DNA of 64,000 bases from NCBI GenBank assembly GCA_038134525.1, contig JAYPVI010000001.1, forward strand, positions 124,001 through 188,000. Direction: 5' to 3'. The notes beneath the pieces were generated by a model, which did not search any database, was not told the origin of the DNA, and saw nothing but the letters and a program-made list of their open reading frames with translations. Shown here one piece after another: positions 8,548 through 17,188 of the stretch; position 1 is the first letter of the stretch, and each line of letters begins with the position of its first letter. Source of the DNA: GCA-002727735 sp038134525. Lineage in GTDB: Bacteria > Bacteroidota > Bacteroidia > Flavobacteriales_D > Parvicellaceae. A program made the position numbers and the translations under genes.

Positions 8548-8724
8548 TTATTTTTCAATTCTTACTAAATGCTCAACACGTTTGACCATACCCAATATTT
8601 GAGGTGTAGCTTCGTGTTCAACAGTTCTGTTAATTTTACCTAGGCCAAGAGCCTTAAGTGTTAGTTTTTGTCTACCTGTTCTGTTTATAGCACTTTTAAC
8701 TTGAGTAACTTTAATCTTTCCCAT
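8548..8724 (-). CDS. rpmD: 50S ribosomal protein L30
   Basis: A 58-residue protein in the 200-nt gap between rpsE and rplO, read on the reverse strand. It begins MGKIKVTQVKSAINRTGRQK, continues LTLKALGLGKINRTVEHE and ends VEHLVRIEK before TAA. These are the characteristic L30 segments (the two-strand start and the ALGLGKINRTV motif). The order rpsE-rpmD-rplO is canonical. Confidence 0.96.
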   Translation of the reverse strand: MGKIKVTQVKSAINRTGRQKLTLKALGLGKINRTVEHEATPQILGMVKRVEHLVRIEK

Positions 8725-8733
8725 AACTTACAA

Positions 8734-9249
8734 TTATCCGTTATATACTTTTTCTAAACTCACACCTCTTTGCTGAGCAATACTATTCGCGTCTCTTAAC
8801 ATAGAAAGCGCTTTAAAAGTAGCTTTAACCACGTTGTGTGGATTAGATGAACCTTGAGATTTTGCAAGTACATTTTTAATACCAGCACTTTCAAGAACTG
8901 CACGCATTGCACCACCAGCAATCACACCGGTACCTGCAGATGCAGGTTTAATAAAAACTTGTGCGCCAGAATACTTTGTTTTAATGGCATGAGGCAAAGT
9001 GTCATTTACAATAGATACTTTAATTAAGTTTTTCTTTGCGTCTTCGACTGCTTTCTGAATAGCTTCAGTAACCTCATTAGCTTTCCCTAATCCGTGACCT
9101 ACTATGTTTTTCTCATCTCCGACAACTACTATAGCAGAAAAACTAAAATGCCTTCCACCTTTAGTAACTTTAGTTACTCTATTAATTGCAACAAGCCTAT
9201 CTTTTAATTCGATGTCTGTTGCTCTTATTGTTTTGTTTAAATCTGACAT
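8734..9249 (-). CDS. rpsE: 30S ribosomal protein S5
   Basis: Small-subunit protein involved in decoding fidelity. The 171 residues contain the N-terminal double-stranded RNA-binding domain (LKDRLVAINRVTKVTKGGRHFSF...VVGDEKNIVGHGLGKANEV) and the C-terminal S5 domain (GVIAGGAMRAVLESAGIKNVLAKSQGSSNPHNVVKATF). Normal length and position after rplR. Confidence 0.98.
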   Translation of the reverse strand: MSDLNKTIRATDIELKDRLVAINRVTKVTKGGRHFSFSAIVVVGDEKNIVGHGLGKANEVTEAIQKAVEDAKKNLIKVSIVNDTLPHAIKTKYSGAQVFIKPASAGTGVIAGGAMRAVLESAGIKNVLAKSQGSSNPHNVVKATFKALSMLRDANSIAQQRGVSLEKVYNG

Positions 9250-9259
9250 TTCAATCTGT

Positions 9260-9613
9260 TTAAAATTTTAATCCATTTTCTCTAGCTGCATCAGCTAATG
9301 CTTTTACTCTTCCGTGAAATAAATACCCATTTCGGTCAAATACTACTTCATTAATACCAGCCTTACTAGCAGATTCAGCAATCATTTTACCTACTTCTTT
9401 AGCTTGATCTACTTTATTCACTTTCTGATCTTTTTCTTCATGTAAAGAGGAAGCTGAAGCTAATGTTTTACCTGACAAATCATCAATGATTTGAGCGTAA
9501 ATTTGTTTATTGCTTCTAAAAACTGATAGTCTTGGTTTAGTAGCAGTACCAGTTATGCTTTTTCTTATCCTCTTTTTGATTCTAGATCTTCTATTTACTT
9601 TAACAGTGCTCAT
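9260..9613 (-). CDS. rplR: 50S ribosomal protein L18
   Basis: 5S rRNA-binding protein of the central protuberance. The 117-residue sequence has the basic start (KVNRRSRIKKRIRKSITGTATKPRLSVFRSNKQIYAQIIDD) and the end VFDRNGYLFHGRVKALADAARENGLKF, both typical of L18. Located between rplF and rpsE. Confidence 0.98.
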   Translation of the reverse strand: MSTVKVNRRSRIKKRIRKSITGTATKPRLSVFRSNKQIYAQIIDDLSGKTLASASSLHEEKDQKVNKVDQAKEVGKMIAESASKAGINEVVFDRNGYLFHGRVKALADAARENGLKF

Positions 9614-9628
9614 TTTGAATTCGTTTTA

Positions 9629-10183
9629 TTATTTACCGGCAGTTTTACCAGCTTTTCTTCTAATAACTTCTCCTTTGAATAGAATACCTTTTCCTTTGTA
9701 TGGTTCTGGTTTTCTAAATGATCTAATTTTTGCTGCAACTTGACCAATTAATTGTTTATCAAACGATTCTAATTTGATCATGGGGTTTTTACCCTTTTCG
9801 GTTGTAGCAGTAACTTTTACTTGTTCAGGAAGTTCAAAAATAATCGGGTGAGAAAATCCCAGTGCTAGTTCTAATATTTGTCCTTCTGATTTAGCTCTAT
9901 AACCAACACCAATTAATTCTTGTTCAATCACATATCCTTCAGAAACACCTACAACCATGTTGTTTATTAGTGCTCGATATAGCCCATGTTTAGACATTAA
10001 ATCCTTTTCATCATTTGGTCTTGACAATGTAACTTGACCTTCTTCAATATTAACTTTTATTAGTGGATCTACCGACTCTGAAAGTTCTCCTAGTTTCCCT
10101 TTAACATTAACTACATTCTCAGCAGTTATGTTTATTTCAACTCCTTCTGGTATTGATATGGGTGCATTTCCTATTCTTGACAT
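9629..10183 (-). CDS. rplF: 50S ribosomal protein L6
   Basis: Large-subunit protein near the factor-binding site, made of two similar alpha/beta domains. The 184 residues begin MSRIGNAPISIPEGVEI and contain the conserved C-terminal signature KIRSFRKPEPYKGKGI. Usual length. It lies between rpsH and rplR. Confidence 0.98.
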   Translation of the reverse strand: MSRIGNAPISIPEGVEINITAENVVNVKGKLGELSESVDPLIKVNIEEGQVTLSRPNDEKDLMSKHGLYRALINNMVVGVSEGYVIEQELIGVGYRAKSEGQILELALGFSHPIIFELPEQVKVTATTEKGKNPMIKLESFDKQLIGQVAAKIRSFRKPEPYKGKGILFKGEVIRRKAGKTAGK

Positions 10184-10193
10184 GTCTTTTAAA

Positions 10194-10592
10194 TTAATCT
10201 ACGAAGCAAATAACTTCTCCGCCTACGTTTTGTTTTCTAGCTTCCTTATCTGTTATTAAGCCCTTTGATGTAGAGACAATCGCTATTCCAAGTCCATTTA
10301 AAACTCTTGGCATATCCTCCACACCTGCATATTTTCTTAGTCCTGGCTTGCTAACTCTCGTCAAATTGTTTATCGCAGGTTGTTTTGTTTTACCGTTATA
10401 CTTAAGGGCGATCTTAATTATTCCTTGCTTGTTATCCTCTACAAACTTATAATTAAGGATATAACCCTTTTCCATAAGAATCTGAGTTATTTCCTTCTTC
10501 ATGTTAGAGGAAGGTATCTCAACTACCTTGTGGCCTGCACTGATAGCATTTCTTAGTCTTGTTAAATAATCTGATATTGGATCTGTAGTCAT
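10194..10592 (-). CDS. rpsH: 30S ribosomal protein S8
   Basis: Central-domain 16S rRNA-binding protein; in E. coli it also represses the spc operon. The 132 residues include DPISDYLTRLRNAISAGH and the C-terminal signature STSKGLITDKEARKQNVGGEVICFV. Normal length and position after rpsN. Confidence 0.98.
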   Translation of the reverse strand: MTTDPISDYLTRLRNAISAGHKVVEIPSSNMKKEITQILMEKGYILNYKFVEDNKQGIIKIALKYNGKTKQPAINNLTRVSKPGLRKYAGVEDMPRVLNGLGIAIVSTSKGLITDKEARKQNVGGEVICFVD

Positions 10593-10608
10593 TCTTACTA
10601 ATTTTATA

Positions 10609-10896
10609 TTACCAACTTGCTTTTGTTACACCTGGAATCTTCCCAGCTACTGCCATTTCTCTAAAAGTTACCCTAGAAATACCGAACTGTCTCATGTAAC
10701 CTCTTGGTCTACCTGTTATTTGGCAACGATTGTGTTTTCTTACACCCATTGAGTTCTTTGGTAACTTTTGTAGTTTATACATAGCTTCCCAATCTCCCTC
10801 ACTCTGAGCTTTTCTCAATAATGCTCTTCTTTCATCATATAAAGCAGCAAGCTTTGCTCTCTTGCGCTCTTTAGCTTTCATTGATTCTTTTGCCAT
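10609..10896 (-). CDS. rpsN: 30S ribosomal protein S14 (zinc-free type)
   Basis: Head protein of the 30S subunit. The 95 residues start MAKESMKAKERKRAKLAALY and end with the conserved RCQITGRPRGYMRQFGISR and GVTKASW. The CxxC zinc ribbon found in the short 61-residue form is absent, so this is the long zinc-independent form. It lies between rplE and rpsH. Confidence 0.97.
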   Translation of the reverse strand: MAKESMKAKERKRAKLAALYDERRALLRKAQSEGDWEAMYKLQKLPKNSMGVRKHNRCQITGRPRGYMRQFGISRVTFREMAVAGKIPGVTKASW

Positions 10897-10901
10897 ATCT
10901 T

Positions 10902-11450
10902 TTATTTTTTGGTAAATGGGAAACCAAATTCTTCTAACAACGCTTTACCTTCCTCGGTAGTATTAGCAGAAGTAACTATGGTAATATCCATTCCTAATAT
11001 CTTTTTTACTTTATCAATATCTAATTCTGGGAAAATAATATTCTCCTTAATACCTAAAGTGAAATTTCCTCTTCCATCTCCTTTGGATTTCACTCCCCTA
11101 AAGTCTCTTGTTCTAGGAAGGGCAACTGAGATTAATCTATCCAAAAATTCATACATTTTTTCTCTTCTAAGAGTCACTTTAGTTCCAATAGGCATTCCCT
11201 TTCTAAGCTTAAAATTAGAAACATCCTTTTTTGAATTAACGATCAATGCTTTTTGACCAGCAATAGAAGAAAGGTCTGCTGCCGCATTTTCAATTAGTTT
11301 TCTATCTGAAACTGCTTCACCAACCCCCTGGCTGATTACTATTTTTTCAACTCTTGGAACTTCCATTAAGCTCTTGTAGTTGAACTTATCTTTCAAGACA
11401 GGTACAATTTCATTGATGTACTTATCTTTTAATCTTGGTGTATAACTCAT
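10902..11450 (-). CDS. rplE: 50S ribosomal protein L5
   Basis: 5S rRNA- and P-site tRNA-contacting protein of the central protuberance. The 182 residues have MEVPRVEKIVISQGVGEA, LRKGMPIGTKVTLRREKMYEFLDRL and the PRTRDFRGV segment, all diagnostic. The start codon overlaps the rplX stop by 4 nt, suggesting coupled translation. Confidence 0.98.
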   Translation of the reverse strand: MSYTPRLKDKYINEIVPVLKDKFNYKSLMEVPRVEKIVISQGVGEAVSDRKLIENAAADLSSIAGQKALIVNSKKDVSNFKLRKGMPIGTKVTLRREKMYEFLDRLISVALPRTRDFRGVKSKGDGRGNFTLGIKENIIFPELDIDKVKKILGMDITIVTSANTTEEGKALLEEFGFPFTKK

Positions 11451-11779
11451 GAGTTTATTTCCTCCCCAGTTTTTTTAGCAAATCTTACTAACTTGTTGTT
11501 TTCATTAATTCTTCTTCCAACTTTAGTTACCTCACCATTGTGAATTAACATAACATTTGAAATGTGAATACTTCTGTCTTTTTCAATAATACCACCATCT
11601 GGATTTGCTTTATCAGTCTGTGGTTTAACATGTTTTTTGTTAACTACCGAAAGACCTTCAATAAAAACTCTTTCCTTTTTGTAATCAACTTCTAGGATTA
11701 CACCTTGTTGACCACTAGCTGCTCCAGCAATCACTTTTACTGTGTCTCCCTTTTTAATTTTTAATTTCCTTTGCATCAT
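11447..11779 (-). CDS. rplX: 50S ribosomal protein L24
   Basis: Assembly-initiator protein at the tunnel exit. The 110-residue protein has a KOW motif near the start (KLKIKKGDTVKVIAGAASGQQGVILEVD) and the conserved NVMLIHNGEVTKVGRR segment. Two adjacent ATG codons begin the frame; either could be used. Order rplN-rplX-rplE is canonical. Confidence 0.97.
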   Translation of the reverse strand: MMQRKLKIKKGDTVKVIAGAASGQQGVILEVDYKKERVFIEGLSVVNKKHVKPQTDKANPDGGIIEKDRSIHISNVMLIHNGEVTKVGRRINENNKLVRFAKKTGEEINS

Positions 11780-11788
11780 TTAAAAAAT

Positions 11789-12157
11789 TTAAAGTACTTC
11801 AGGTGCTAGAGATACAATTTTCATAAATTGTTTTTCTCTTAATTCACGAGCAACAGGACCAAAAATCCTAGTTCCTCTCATTTCACCAGTATTATTTAAC
11901 AACACAACTGCATTATTATCGAATCTAATATAAGAACCATCGTTTCTTCTAATTTCTTTCTTTGTTCTTACAACAACTGCTCTAGAAACTTGTCCTTTTT
12001 TGACATTTCCAGCAGGGGTTGCTTCTTTCACTGTTACAACAACTTGATCTCCAATAGAAGCATATCTTCTTTTGGTTCCACCAAGAACTCTTATAACTAA
12101 GACCTCTTTGGCTCCACTGTTATCAGCAACTGTTAATCTACTTTCCTGTTGTACCAT
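11789..12157 (-). CDS. rplN: 50S ribosomal protein L14
   Basis: Subunit-interface protein that forms bridges to 16S rRNA. The 122 residues start MVQQESRLTVADNSGAKEV and contain the L14 signature GNVKKGQVSRAVVVRTKKE and the end PVARELREKQFMKIVSLAPEVL. Exactly the usual length. Confidence 0.98.
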   Translation of the reverse strand: MVQQESRLTVADNSGAKEVLVIRVLGGTKRRYASIGDQVVVTVKEATPAGNVKKGQVSRAVVVRTKKEIRRNDGSYIRFDNNAVVLLNNTGEMRGTRIFGPVARELREKQFMKIVSLAPEVL

Positions 12158-12163
12158 TTTAAA

Positions 12164-12415
12164 TTATTTAGCTTTTTCAAGTATTTCTACCAATCTCCAA
12201 TTTTTTTGCTTACTTAAGGGTCTAGTTTCCATTATTTTCACCGTATCACCTTCAGCACACTCATTATTTTCATCATGAGCAATAAAAGAAGACGATTTCT
12301 TAACGAACTTACCATACTTAGAGTGCTTCACTCTTCTTTCTACTTCAACAGTGATGGACTTGTTCATTTTTGAACTAGTTACGATACCCACTCTTTCTTT
12401 TCTTAAATTTCTCAT
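12164..12415 (-). CDS. rpsQ: 30S ribosomal protein S17
   Basis: OB-fold primary 16S rRNA-binding protein. The 83 residues have the MRNLRKERVGIVTSSKMNKS start, TVEVERRVKHSKYGKFVKKS and the signature GDTVKIMETRPLSKQKNWRLVEI. Lies between rpmC and rplN. Confidence 0.98.
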   Translation of the reverse strand: MRNLRKERVGIVTSSKMNKSITVEVERRVKHSKYGKFVKKSSSFIAHDENNECAEGDTVKIMETRPLSKQKNWRLVEILEKAK

Positions 12416-12422
12416 AATATCA

Positions 12423-12638
12423 TTAATTAGTATTGTCTTGCAATTCTCTTTTTTTAATCTCAGTAAGGATTCTTGCCACGTTTCTTCTAACTGTTCTGAT
12501 TTCTACTGGATTTTCTATTTCTGCTGTTCTATGACTCATTCTCATTTTATTCAGGTCTACCTGAGTATTATTAAGCATCTCTCTAAGCTCTTCTAGAGTC
12601 AATCCATTTAATTTAATATTGAATTCTTTCTTTTTCAC
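12423..12638 (-). CDS. rpmC: 50S ribosomal protein L29
   Basis: Small helical protein at the tunnel exit, part of the signal-recognition particle and trigger-factor docking site. The 71-residue sequence includes LTLEELREMLNNTQVDLNKM and the signature region NPVEIRTVRRNVARILTEIK. Position between rplP and rpsQ confirms it. Confidence 0.96.
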   Translation of the reverse strand: MKKKEFNIKLNGLTLEELREMLNNTQVDLNKMRMSHRTAEIENPVEIRTVRRNVARILTEIKKRELQDNTN

Positions 12639-12652
12639 TTTAATAATCTTAA

Positions 12653-13072
12653 TCAGTTTGCAAAATCATTTCTAACAATAAATTTTGTTTTAAAGGGCAA
12701 CTTTTGAGACGCGAGTCTAAGAGCTTCCTTAGCTATATCAAAAGGGACACCGTCAGCTTCAAACAAAACTCTTCCAGGTCTAATTACAGCTACCCAATGG
12801 TCAAGAGCACCTTTTCCTTTACCCATTCTAACTTCAGCGGGTTTAGATGTTATCGGCTTATCTGGGAAAACTCTAATCCAAACTTTTCCTTCCCTTTTCA
12901 TGTATCTCGTAACAGCAATCCTTGCAGCTTCTATTTGTCTTGAAGTTAGAAACCCCTCGTCCATAGACTTTATTCCAAAGGATCCAAATGCAATTTGACT
13001 TCCTCTTTGGGCATTTCCTTTAATCTTACCTTTTTGCTGTTTTCTAAATTTAGTCTTCTTTGGTTGTAACAT
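12653..13072 (-). CDS. rplP: 50S ribosomal protein L16
   Basis: Large-subunit protein contacting A-site tRNA. The 139 residues start MLQPKKTKFRKQQKGKIKGNAQRG and contain WIRVFPDKPITSKPAEVRMGKGKG, the conserved L16 signature. Usual length and position after rpsC. Confidence 0.98.
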   Translation of the reverse strand: MLQPKKTKFRKQQKGKIKGNAQRGSQIAFGSFGIKSMDEGFLTSRQIEAARIAVTRYMKREGKVWIRVFPDKPITSKPAEVRMGKGKGALDHWVAVIRPGRVLFEADGVPFDIAKEALRLASQKLPFKTKFIVRNDFAN

Positions 13073-13087
13073 AATCTCTTATCTTAA

Positions 13088-13780
13088 TTATCTATTTCTT
13101 GAATCAGCTTTCGGTTTTCTATTTCCAGAACCTATGTTCGGTGATAAATCTCTTTTACCATAAACTTCACCATTACATATCCACACTTTGATACCAATTA
13201 ACCCATAAGTAGTAAATGCTTCTGAAAGAGCATAATCCACATCAGCTCTAAATGTATGTAGAGGAATTCTTCCATCCTTATACATTTCGCTTCTAGCCAT
13301 CTCAGCACCATTCAATCTTCCAGAAATTTTCACTTTAATTCCTTCAGCTCCCATTCTCATAGTTGATGCAATAGCCATTTTGATAGCTCTTCTGAATGAA
13401 ATCCTTGCTTCAATTTGTCTAGCAATGCTATCCGCAACCAATTTGGCATCAAGTTCAGGTCGTTTAATTTCGAAAATATTAATCTGTACCTCTTTTGAAG
13501 TTAATTTTTTTAATTCTTCTTTGAGTTTATCTACTTCTGAACCAGCTTTTCCGATGATTACTCCAGGGCGTGCAGTATTTATAGTGATAGTAATTAGTTT
13601 CAAAGTTCTTTCTATTACAATCTTCGAGATGCTTGCCTTTTGCAATCTAACGTTAAGATACTTTCTAATTTTATTGTCCTCAACAAGTTTAGTAGAGTAA
13701 TCTCTTCCACCATACCAGTTTGAGTCCCATCCTCGGATGAATCCTAATCTATTTCCTATCGGGTTAGTTTTTTGTCCCAT
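13088..13780 (-). CDS. rpsC: 30S ribosomal protein S3
   Basis: mRNA-entry-site protein with helicase activity in the 30S head. The 230 residues start MGQKTNPIGNRLGFIRGWDS, followed by a KH type 2 domain (ARPGVIIGKAGSEVDKLKEEL) and the C-terminal S3 domain (GRLNGAEMARSEMYKDGRIPLHT). Normal length. Confidence 0.98.
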   Translation of the reverse strand: MGQKTNPIGNRLGFIRGWDSNWYGGRDYSTKLVEDNKIRKYLNVRLQKASISKIVIERTLKLITITINTARPGVIIGKAGSEVDKLKEELKKLTSKEVQINIFEIKRPELDAKLVADSIARQIEARISFRRAIKMAIASTMRMGAEGIKVKISGRLNGAEMARSEMYKDGRIPLHTFRADVDYALSEAFTTYGLIGIKVWICNGEVYGKRDLSPNIGSGNRKPKADSRNR

Positions 13781-13789
13781 TTCTTTTTT

Positions 13790-14182
13790 TTAAGCTTTAT
13801 CAATAATTAGTGTAACATGATTAGATCTCTTTCTAATTCTGTGCGCTCTTCCTTGTGGAGCAGCTTGTATTCTTTTAAGCATTCTAGCGCTATCTACATG
13901 AATACTTTTTACAACCAAATTAGCGTCTGCAGCATCTTCTCCTTCATTTTTTTGCTCCCAGTTGTTAATTGCAGATAACAATAATTTCTCTAAATTTCTA
14001 GACGCATGTTTCGGGCTAAATTTTAAAATATTTAAGGCATTGTAAACATCTTCACCTCTTACCAAGTCAGCAACTAATCTCATTTTTCTAGGAGAAGTTG
14101 GGCAATTGTTAAGTTTGGCAATTGCCATTGACTTTTTAGCTTCTTTTAATTTTTCTGAACTATTTCTTTTTCTTGCACCCAT
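13790..14182 (-). CDS. rplV: 50S ribosomal protein L22
   Basis: Tunnel-lining protein whose beta-hairpin helps form the exit-tunnel constriction. The 130 residues have an N-terminal extension of about 18 residues, then KLNNCPTSPRKMRLVADLVRG, and the hairpin and C-terminal signature RMLKRIQAAPQGRAHRIRKRSNHVTLI. The extension is common in the phylum. Confidence 0.97.
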   Translation of the reverse strand: MGARKRNSSEKLKEAKKSMAIAKLNNCPTSPRKMRLVADLVRGEDVYNALNILKFSPKHASRNLEKLLLSAINNWEQKNEGEDAADANLVVKSIHVDSARMLKRIQAAPQGRAHRIRKRSNHVTLIIDKA

Positions 14183-14198
14183 TTTTAATGGTTTTTAG

Positions 14199-14465
14199 TT
14201 ATTTCTTTTTACCTCCATGACCCCTAAAATTTCTTGTAGGAGCAAATTCACCTAACTTGTGACCAACCATATTTTCGGTAACAAATACTGGTATAAATTT
14301 CATTCCGTTATGAACAGCAATCGTAAGATTGACAAACTCCGGAGTAATAGTTGAAGCTCTTGACCAAGTTTTAATCACTTGTTTTTTACCAGAATCCTGG
14401 GCTTCTTCAACTCTTTTCATTAATTTATAATGAACAAACGGTGGCTTTTTTAATGATCTTGACAT
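14199..14465 (-). CDS. rpsS: 30S ribosomal protein S19
   Basis: Head protein that forms a complex with S13. The 88 residues start MSRSLKKPPFVHYKLMKR and contain the signature GHKLGEFAPTRNFRGHGGKK. Order rplB-rpsS-rplV is canonical. Confidence 0.98.
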   Translation of the reverse strand: MSRSLKKPPFVHYKLMKRVEEAQDSGKKQVIKTWSRASTITPEFVNLTIAVHNGMKFIPVFVTENMVGHKLGEFAPTRNFRGHGGKKK

Positions 14466-14475
14466 GCTTTTCTAC

Positions 14476-15300
14476 TTATTTTTTTCTTCTATCAATAATA
14501 AATCTATTAGAAGATTTCGTTTTACTTCTAGTCTTATAACCTTTGGCAGGTATACCTTTTCTTGACCTTGGATGTCCACCTGAGGCTCTACCTTCTCCAC
14601 CACCCATTGGATGATCAACTGGATTCATCACAACACCTCTTACTCTTGGTCTTCTACCTAACCATCTTTTTCTTCCAGCTTTACCAGAAACTTGTAAGTT
14701 GTTTTCTGAATTAGAAACAGATCCAATTGTAGCAATACAAGATGTAAGAATCATTCTAACTTCTCCTGATGGTAATTTAATTATAGCATACTTACCGTCT
14801 CTTGCATTTAATTGAGCAAAAGAACCAGCACTTCTTGCTATTGCACCACCTCTACCTGGTTTCATTTCAATATTATGAATTATTGTTCCGAGTGGAATAT
14901 CTTTAAGAAACATAGCGTTTCCTACATCAGGAGTTGCATCGTTACCAGAAATCACTTTCTGTCCTACTACAAGACCCTCTGGTGCAAGGATATATCTCTT
15001 TTCACCATCAGCATAAACTAATAATGCAATTCGAGCAGATCTATTTGGATCATATTCAATAGTTTTAACAGTAGCAGGAATGTTATGCTTGGATCTATTG
15101 AAATCTATAACTCTGTATTTTCTTTTATGACCACCACCAATGTAACGCATGGTCATTTTACCTGAATTATTTCTACCCCCACTTTTGCCAGATCCTGTAG
15201 TTAAAGATTTTTCAGGCTTATTTGTAGTAACTTCACTATAATCACTTAGGATTTTATGACGTTGTCCAGGTGTAGTCGGTTTAAATTTTTTCAAACTCAT
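14476..15300 (-). CDS. rplB: 50S ribosomal protein L2
   Basis: Protein near the peptidyl-transferase centre, required for subunit association. The 274 residues contain RNNSGKMTMRYIGGGHKRKYR, the OB and SH3-like domains, and the highly conserved C-terminal segment VVMNPVDHPMGGGEGR with the functionally important His. Usual length. Confidence 0.98.
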   Translation of the reverse strand: MSLKKFKPTTPGQRHKILSDYSEVTTNKPEKSLTTGSGKSGGRNNSGKMTMRYIGGGHKRKYRVIDFNRSKHNIPATVKTIEYDPNRSARIALLVYADGEKRYILAPEGLVVGQKVISGNDATPDVGNAMFLKDIPLGTIIHNIEMKPGRGGAIARSAGSFAQLNARDGKYAIIKLPSGEVRMILTSCIATIGSVSNSENNLQVSGKAGRKRWLGRRPRVRGVVMNPVDHPMGGGEGRASGGHPRSRKGIPAKGYKTRSKTKSSNRFIIDRRKK

Positions 15301-15312
15301 AATTCTCTATCA

Positions 15313-15609
15313 TTAAATGTTTTCATATAAATCAATCGTATCCCCATCTTCTAGCGTAACAATTGCTTTTTTAATCAACTTGGTTCTTTGAAATGAAACA
15401 CCTCTATTAGTGTATTTCATTTTTCTTTTTCCACCACCATGCTTCATAGTATTAACCGCTTTCACATTAACTCCGTATGCATTTTCAATAGCATTTTTGA
15501 TTTCTATCTTGTTTGCTTTACTGTTAACCTCAAAAGCATACCTATTCAACCTTTCTCCAAGGTTAGCCATTTTTTCAGTCAATATGGGTTTTAAAATAAT
15601 ATCGTTCAT
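15313..15609 (-). CDS. rplW: 50S ribosomal protein L23
   Basis: Tunnel-exit protein and docking site for trigger factor and SRP. The 98 residues start MNDIILKPILTEKMANLGE and contain YAFEVNSKANKIEIKNAIENAYGV and the basic loop MKHGGGKRKMKY. Position between rplD and rplB confirms it. Confidence 0.97.
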   Translation of the reverse strand: MNDIILKPILTEKMANLGERLNRYAFEVNSKANKIEIKNAIENAYGVNVKAVNTMKHGGGKRKMKYTNRGVSFQRTKLIKKAIVTLEDGDTIDLYENI

Positions 15610-15612
15610 GGT

Positions 15613-16242
15613 TTATGACTTAAATTGGTTTTCTATTTGTTCAACAGCCTTTTCAGAAATTATCAATTTTACAGAATTTAAAATATCATAAGTGTTCAGT
15701 TTATCGGCAGTAATGACTTTTGTATTCTTTATATTTCTGGATGATAATAATGTATTAGAATCTTTTTCACTAGCTACAAATAAAGTTCGATCGTTAACTA
15801 TGTTAAGATTCTTTAATATCGAAACAAAATCTTTTGTTTTTGGTGAATTAAAAGATAATTCTTCCATAATCATGATGCCTTCTTCTTTAGCCTTATATGT
15901 TAAGGCTGATTTTCTAGCTAATGACTTTACCTTTTTATTCAATTTAAAACCATAACTTTTTGGTCTTGGTCCAAATACACGACCACCACCTCTGAATAAG
16001 GGATTTTTAATCGACCCAGCTCTTGCAGTACCGGTACCTTTCTGTTTTTTAATTTTTCTAGTACTACCAATAACTTCTCCTCTTTCTCTAGACTGGTGAG
16101 TACCTTGTCTTTGATTAGCAAGATATTGTTTTACATCTAGGTAAATAGCATGATCATTTGGCTCAATATCAAAAACACCAGCATCAAGTTTAACTTTTTT
16201 CGCTGTCGCTTTACCTTCTTTATTTAATACTTTTAATTCCAT
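15613..16242 (-). CDS. rplD: 50S ribosomal protein L4
   Basis: Tunnel-constriction protein; in E. coli it represses the S10 operon. The 209 residues include the extended loop RQGTHQSRERGEVIGSTRK and KQKGTGTARAGSIKNPLFRGGG, which reaches the tunnel. It overlaps the rplC stop by 1 nt. No S10-type leader is seen because the S10 block is continuous with fusA here, so E. coli-like L4 control is unlikely. Confidence 0.98.
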   Translation of the reverse strand: MELKVLNKEGKATAKKVKLDAGVFDIEPNDHAIYLDVKQYLANQRQGTHQSRERGEVIGSTRKIKKQKGTGTARAGSIKNPLFRGGGRVFGPRPKSYGFKLNKKVKSLARKSALTYKAKEEGIMIMEELSFNSPKTKDFVSILKNLNIVNDRTLFVASEKDSNTLLSSRNIKNTKVITADKLNTYDILNSVKLIISEKAVEQIENQFKS

Positions 16243-16856
16243 TATTTCTCAACAATTAAATATGATCCTTTAGAACCTGGTACAGATCCTTTTACTATTA
16301 AAATATTTTTTTCTGGAATAACTTTTAGAATCTGAAGGTTTATCATTTTCACTCTATCACCACCAGTTCTACCAGCCATCTTCATTCCCTTAAAAACTCT
16401 AGAAGGATATGAAGCAGCTCCAATCGAACCTGGCGCTCTCATTCTATTATGTTGACCATGAGTTGCTTGACCAACACCACCAAATCCATGTCTTTTAACA
16501 ACTCCTTGAAATCCCTTACCTTTAGATGTACCAACAACATCAACAAACTCACCTTCTTGAAATTGCTCTACAGTTAGGGCATCTCCTAAATTAACGTCCT
16601 GAAGCCCTTTAAATTCAACTATTTTTCTTTTGGGAGTGGTTTTAGCTTTTGCAAAGTGACCAAGCATTGCCTTAGGCGTATTCTTCTCCTTTTTGTCATC
16701 GAATCCTAATTGAACAGATTCGTAACCATCTTTTTCTCGCGTTTTGATCTGAGTAACCACACATGGCCCTGCTTCTATGATCGTGCATGGTAAGTTTTTA
16801 CCATCGGCACTGTAAACGCTAGTCATCCCTATTTTTTTTCCTATGATACCAGCCAT
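16242..16856 (-). CDS. rplC: 50S ribosomal protein L3
   Basis: Early-assembly large-subunit protein. The 204 residues start MAGIIGKKIGMTSVYSADGK and contain the signature FVDVVGTSKGKGFQGVVKRHGFGG and GQHNRMRAPGSIGAASYPSRVFKGMKMAG, whose Gln is the site methylated by PrmB in E. coli. It overlaps rplD by 1 nt. Confidence 0.98.
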   Translation of the reverse strand: MAGIIGKKIGMTSVYSADGKNLPCTIIEAGPCVVTQIKTREKDGYESVQLGFDDKKEKNTPKAMLGHFAKAKTTPKRKIVEFKGLQDVNLGDALTVEQFQEGEFVDVVGTSKGKGFQGVVKRHGFGGVGQATHGQHNRMRAPGSIGAASYPSRVFKGMKMAGRTGGDRVKMINLQILKVIPEKNILIVKGSVPGSKGSYLIVEK

Positions 16857-16872
16857 TATCTATATTTAATTT

Positions 16873-17178
16873 TTATACTTTAATTTCTACATCTACACCA
16901 CTTGGTAGTTCTAATTTCATTAATGCGTCAATCGTTTTTGATGACGAACTATAAATATCCATTAATCTTTTATAGGCACACAACTGAAATTGCTCTCTTG
17001 ATTTTTTATTTACATGAGGAGATCTGAGTACAGTGTAAATTCTTTTGTGAGTAGGGAGTGGAATTGGCCCACTAACCACAGCACCAGTTGATTTAACTGT
17101 TTTTACAATCTTTTCAGCAGATTTATCTACTAAGTTGTGATCGTAAGATTTTAATTTTATTCTAATTTTTTGATTCAT
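16873..17178 (-). CDS. rpsJ: 30S ribosomal protein S10
   Basis: Head protein that also joins the Nus antitermination complex. The 101 residues start MNQKIRIKLKSYDHNLVDKS and contain the signature GPIPLPTHKRIYTVLRSPHVNKKSREQFQ. It follows fusA by 10 nt, with no tuf gene between them. Confidence 0.98.
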   Translation of the reverse strand: MNQKIRIKLKSYDHNLVDKSAEKIVKTVKSTGAVVSGPIPLPTHKRIYTVLRSPHVNKKSREQFQLCAYKRLMDIYSSSSKTIDALMKLELPSGVDVEIKV

Positions 17179-17188
17179 GTTAAATAAA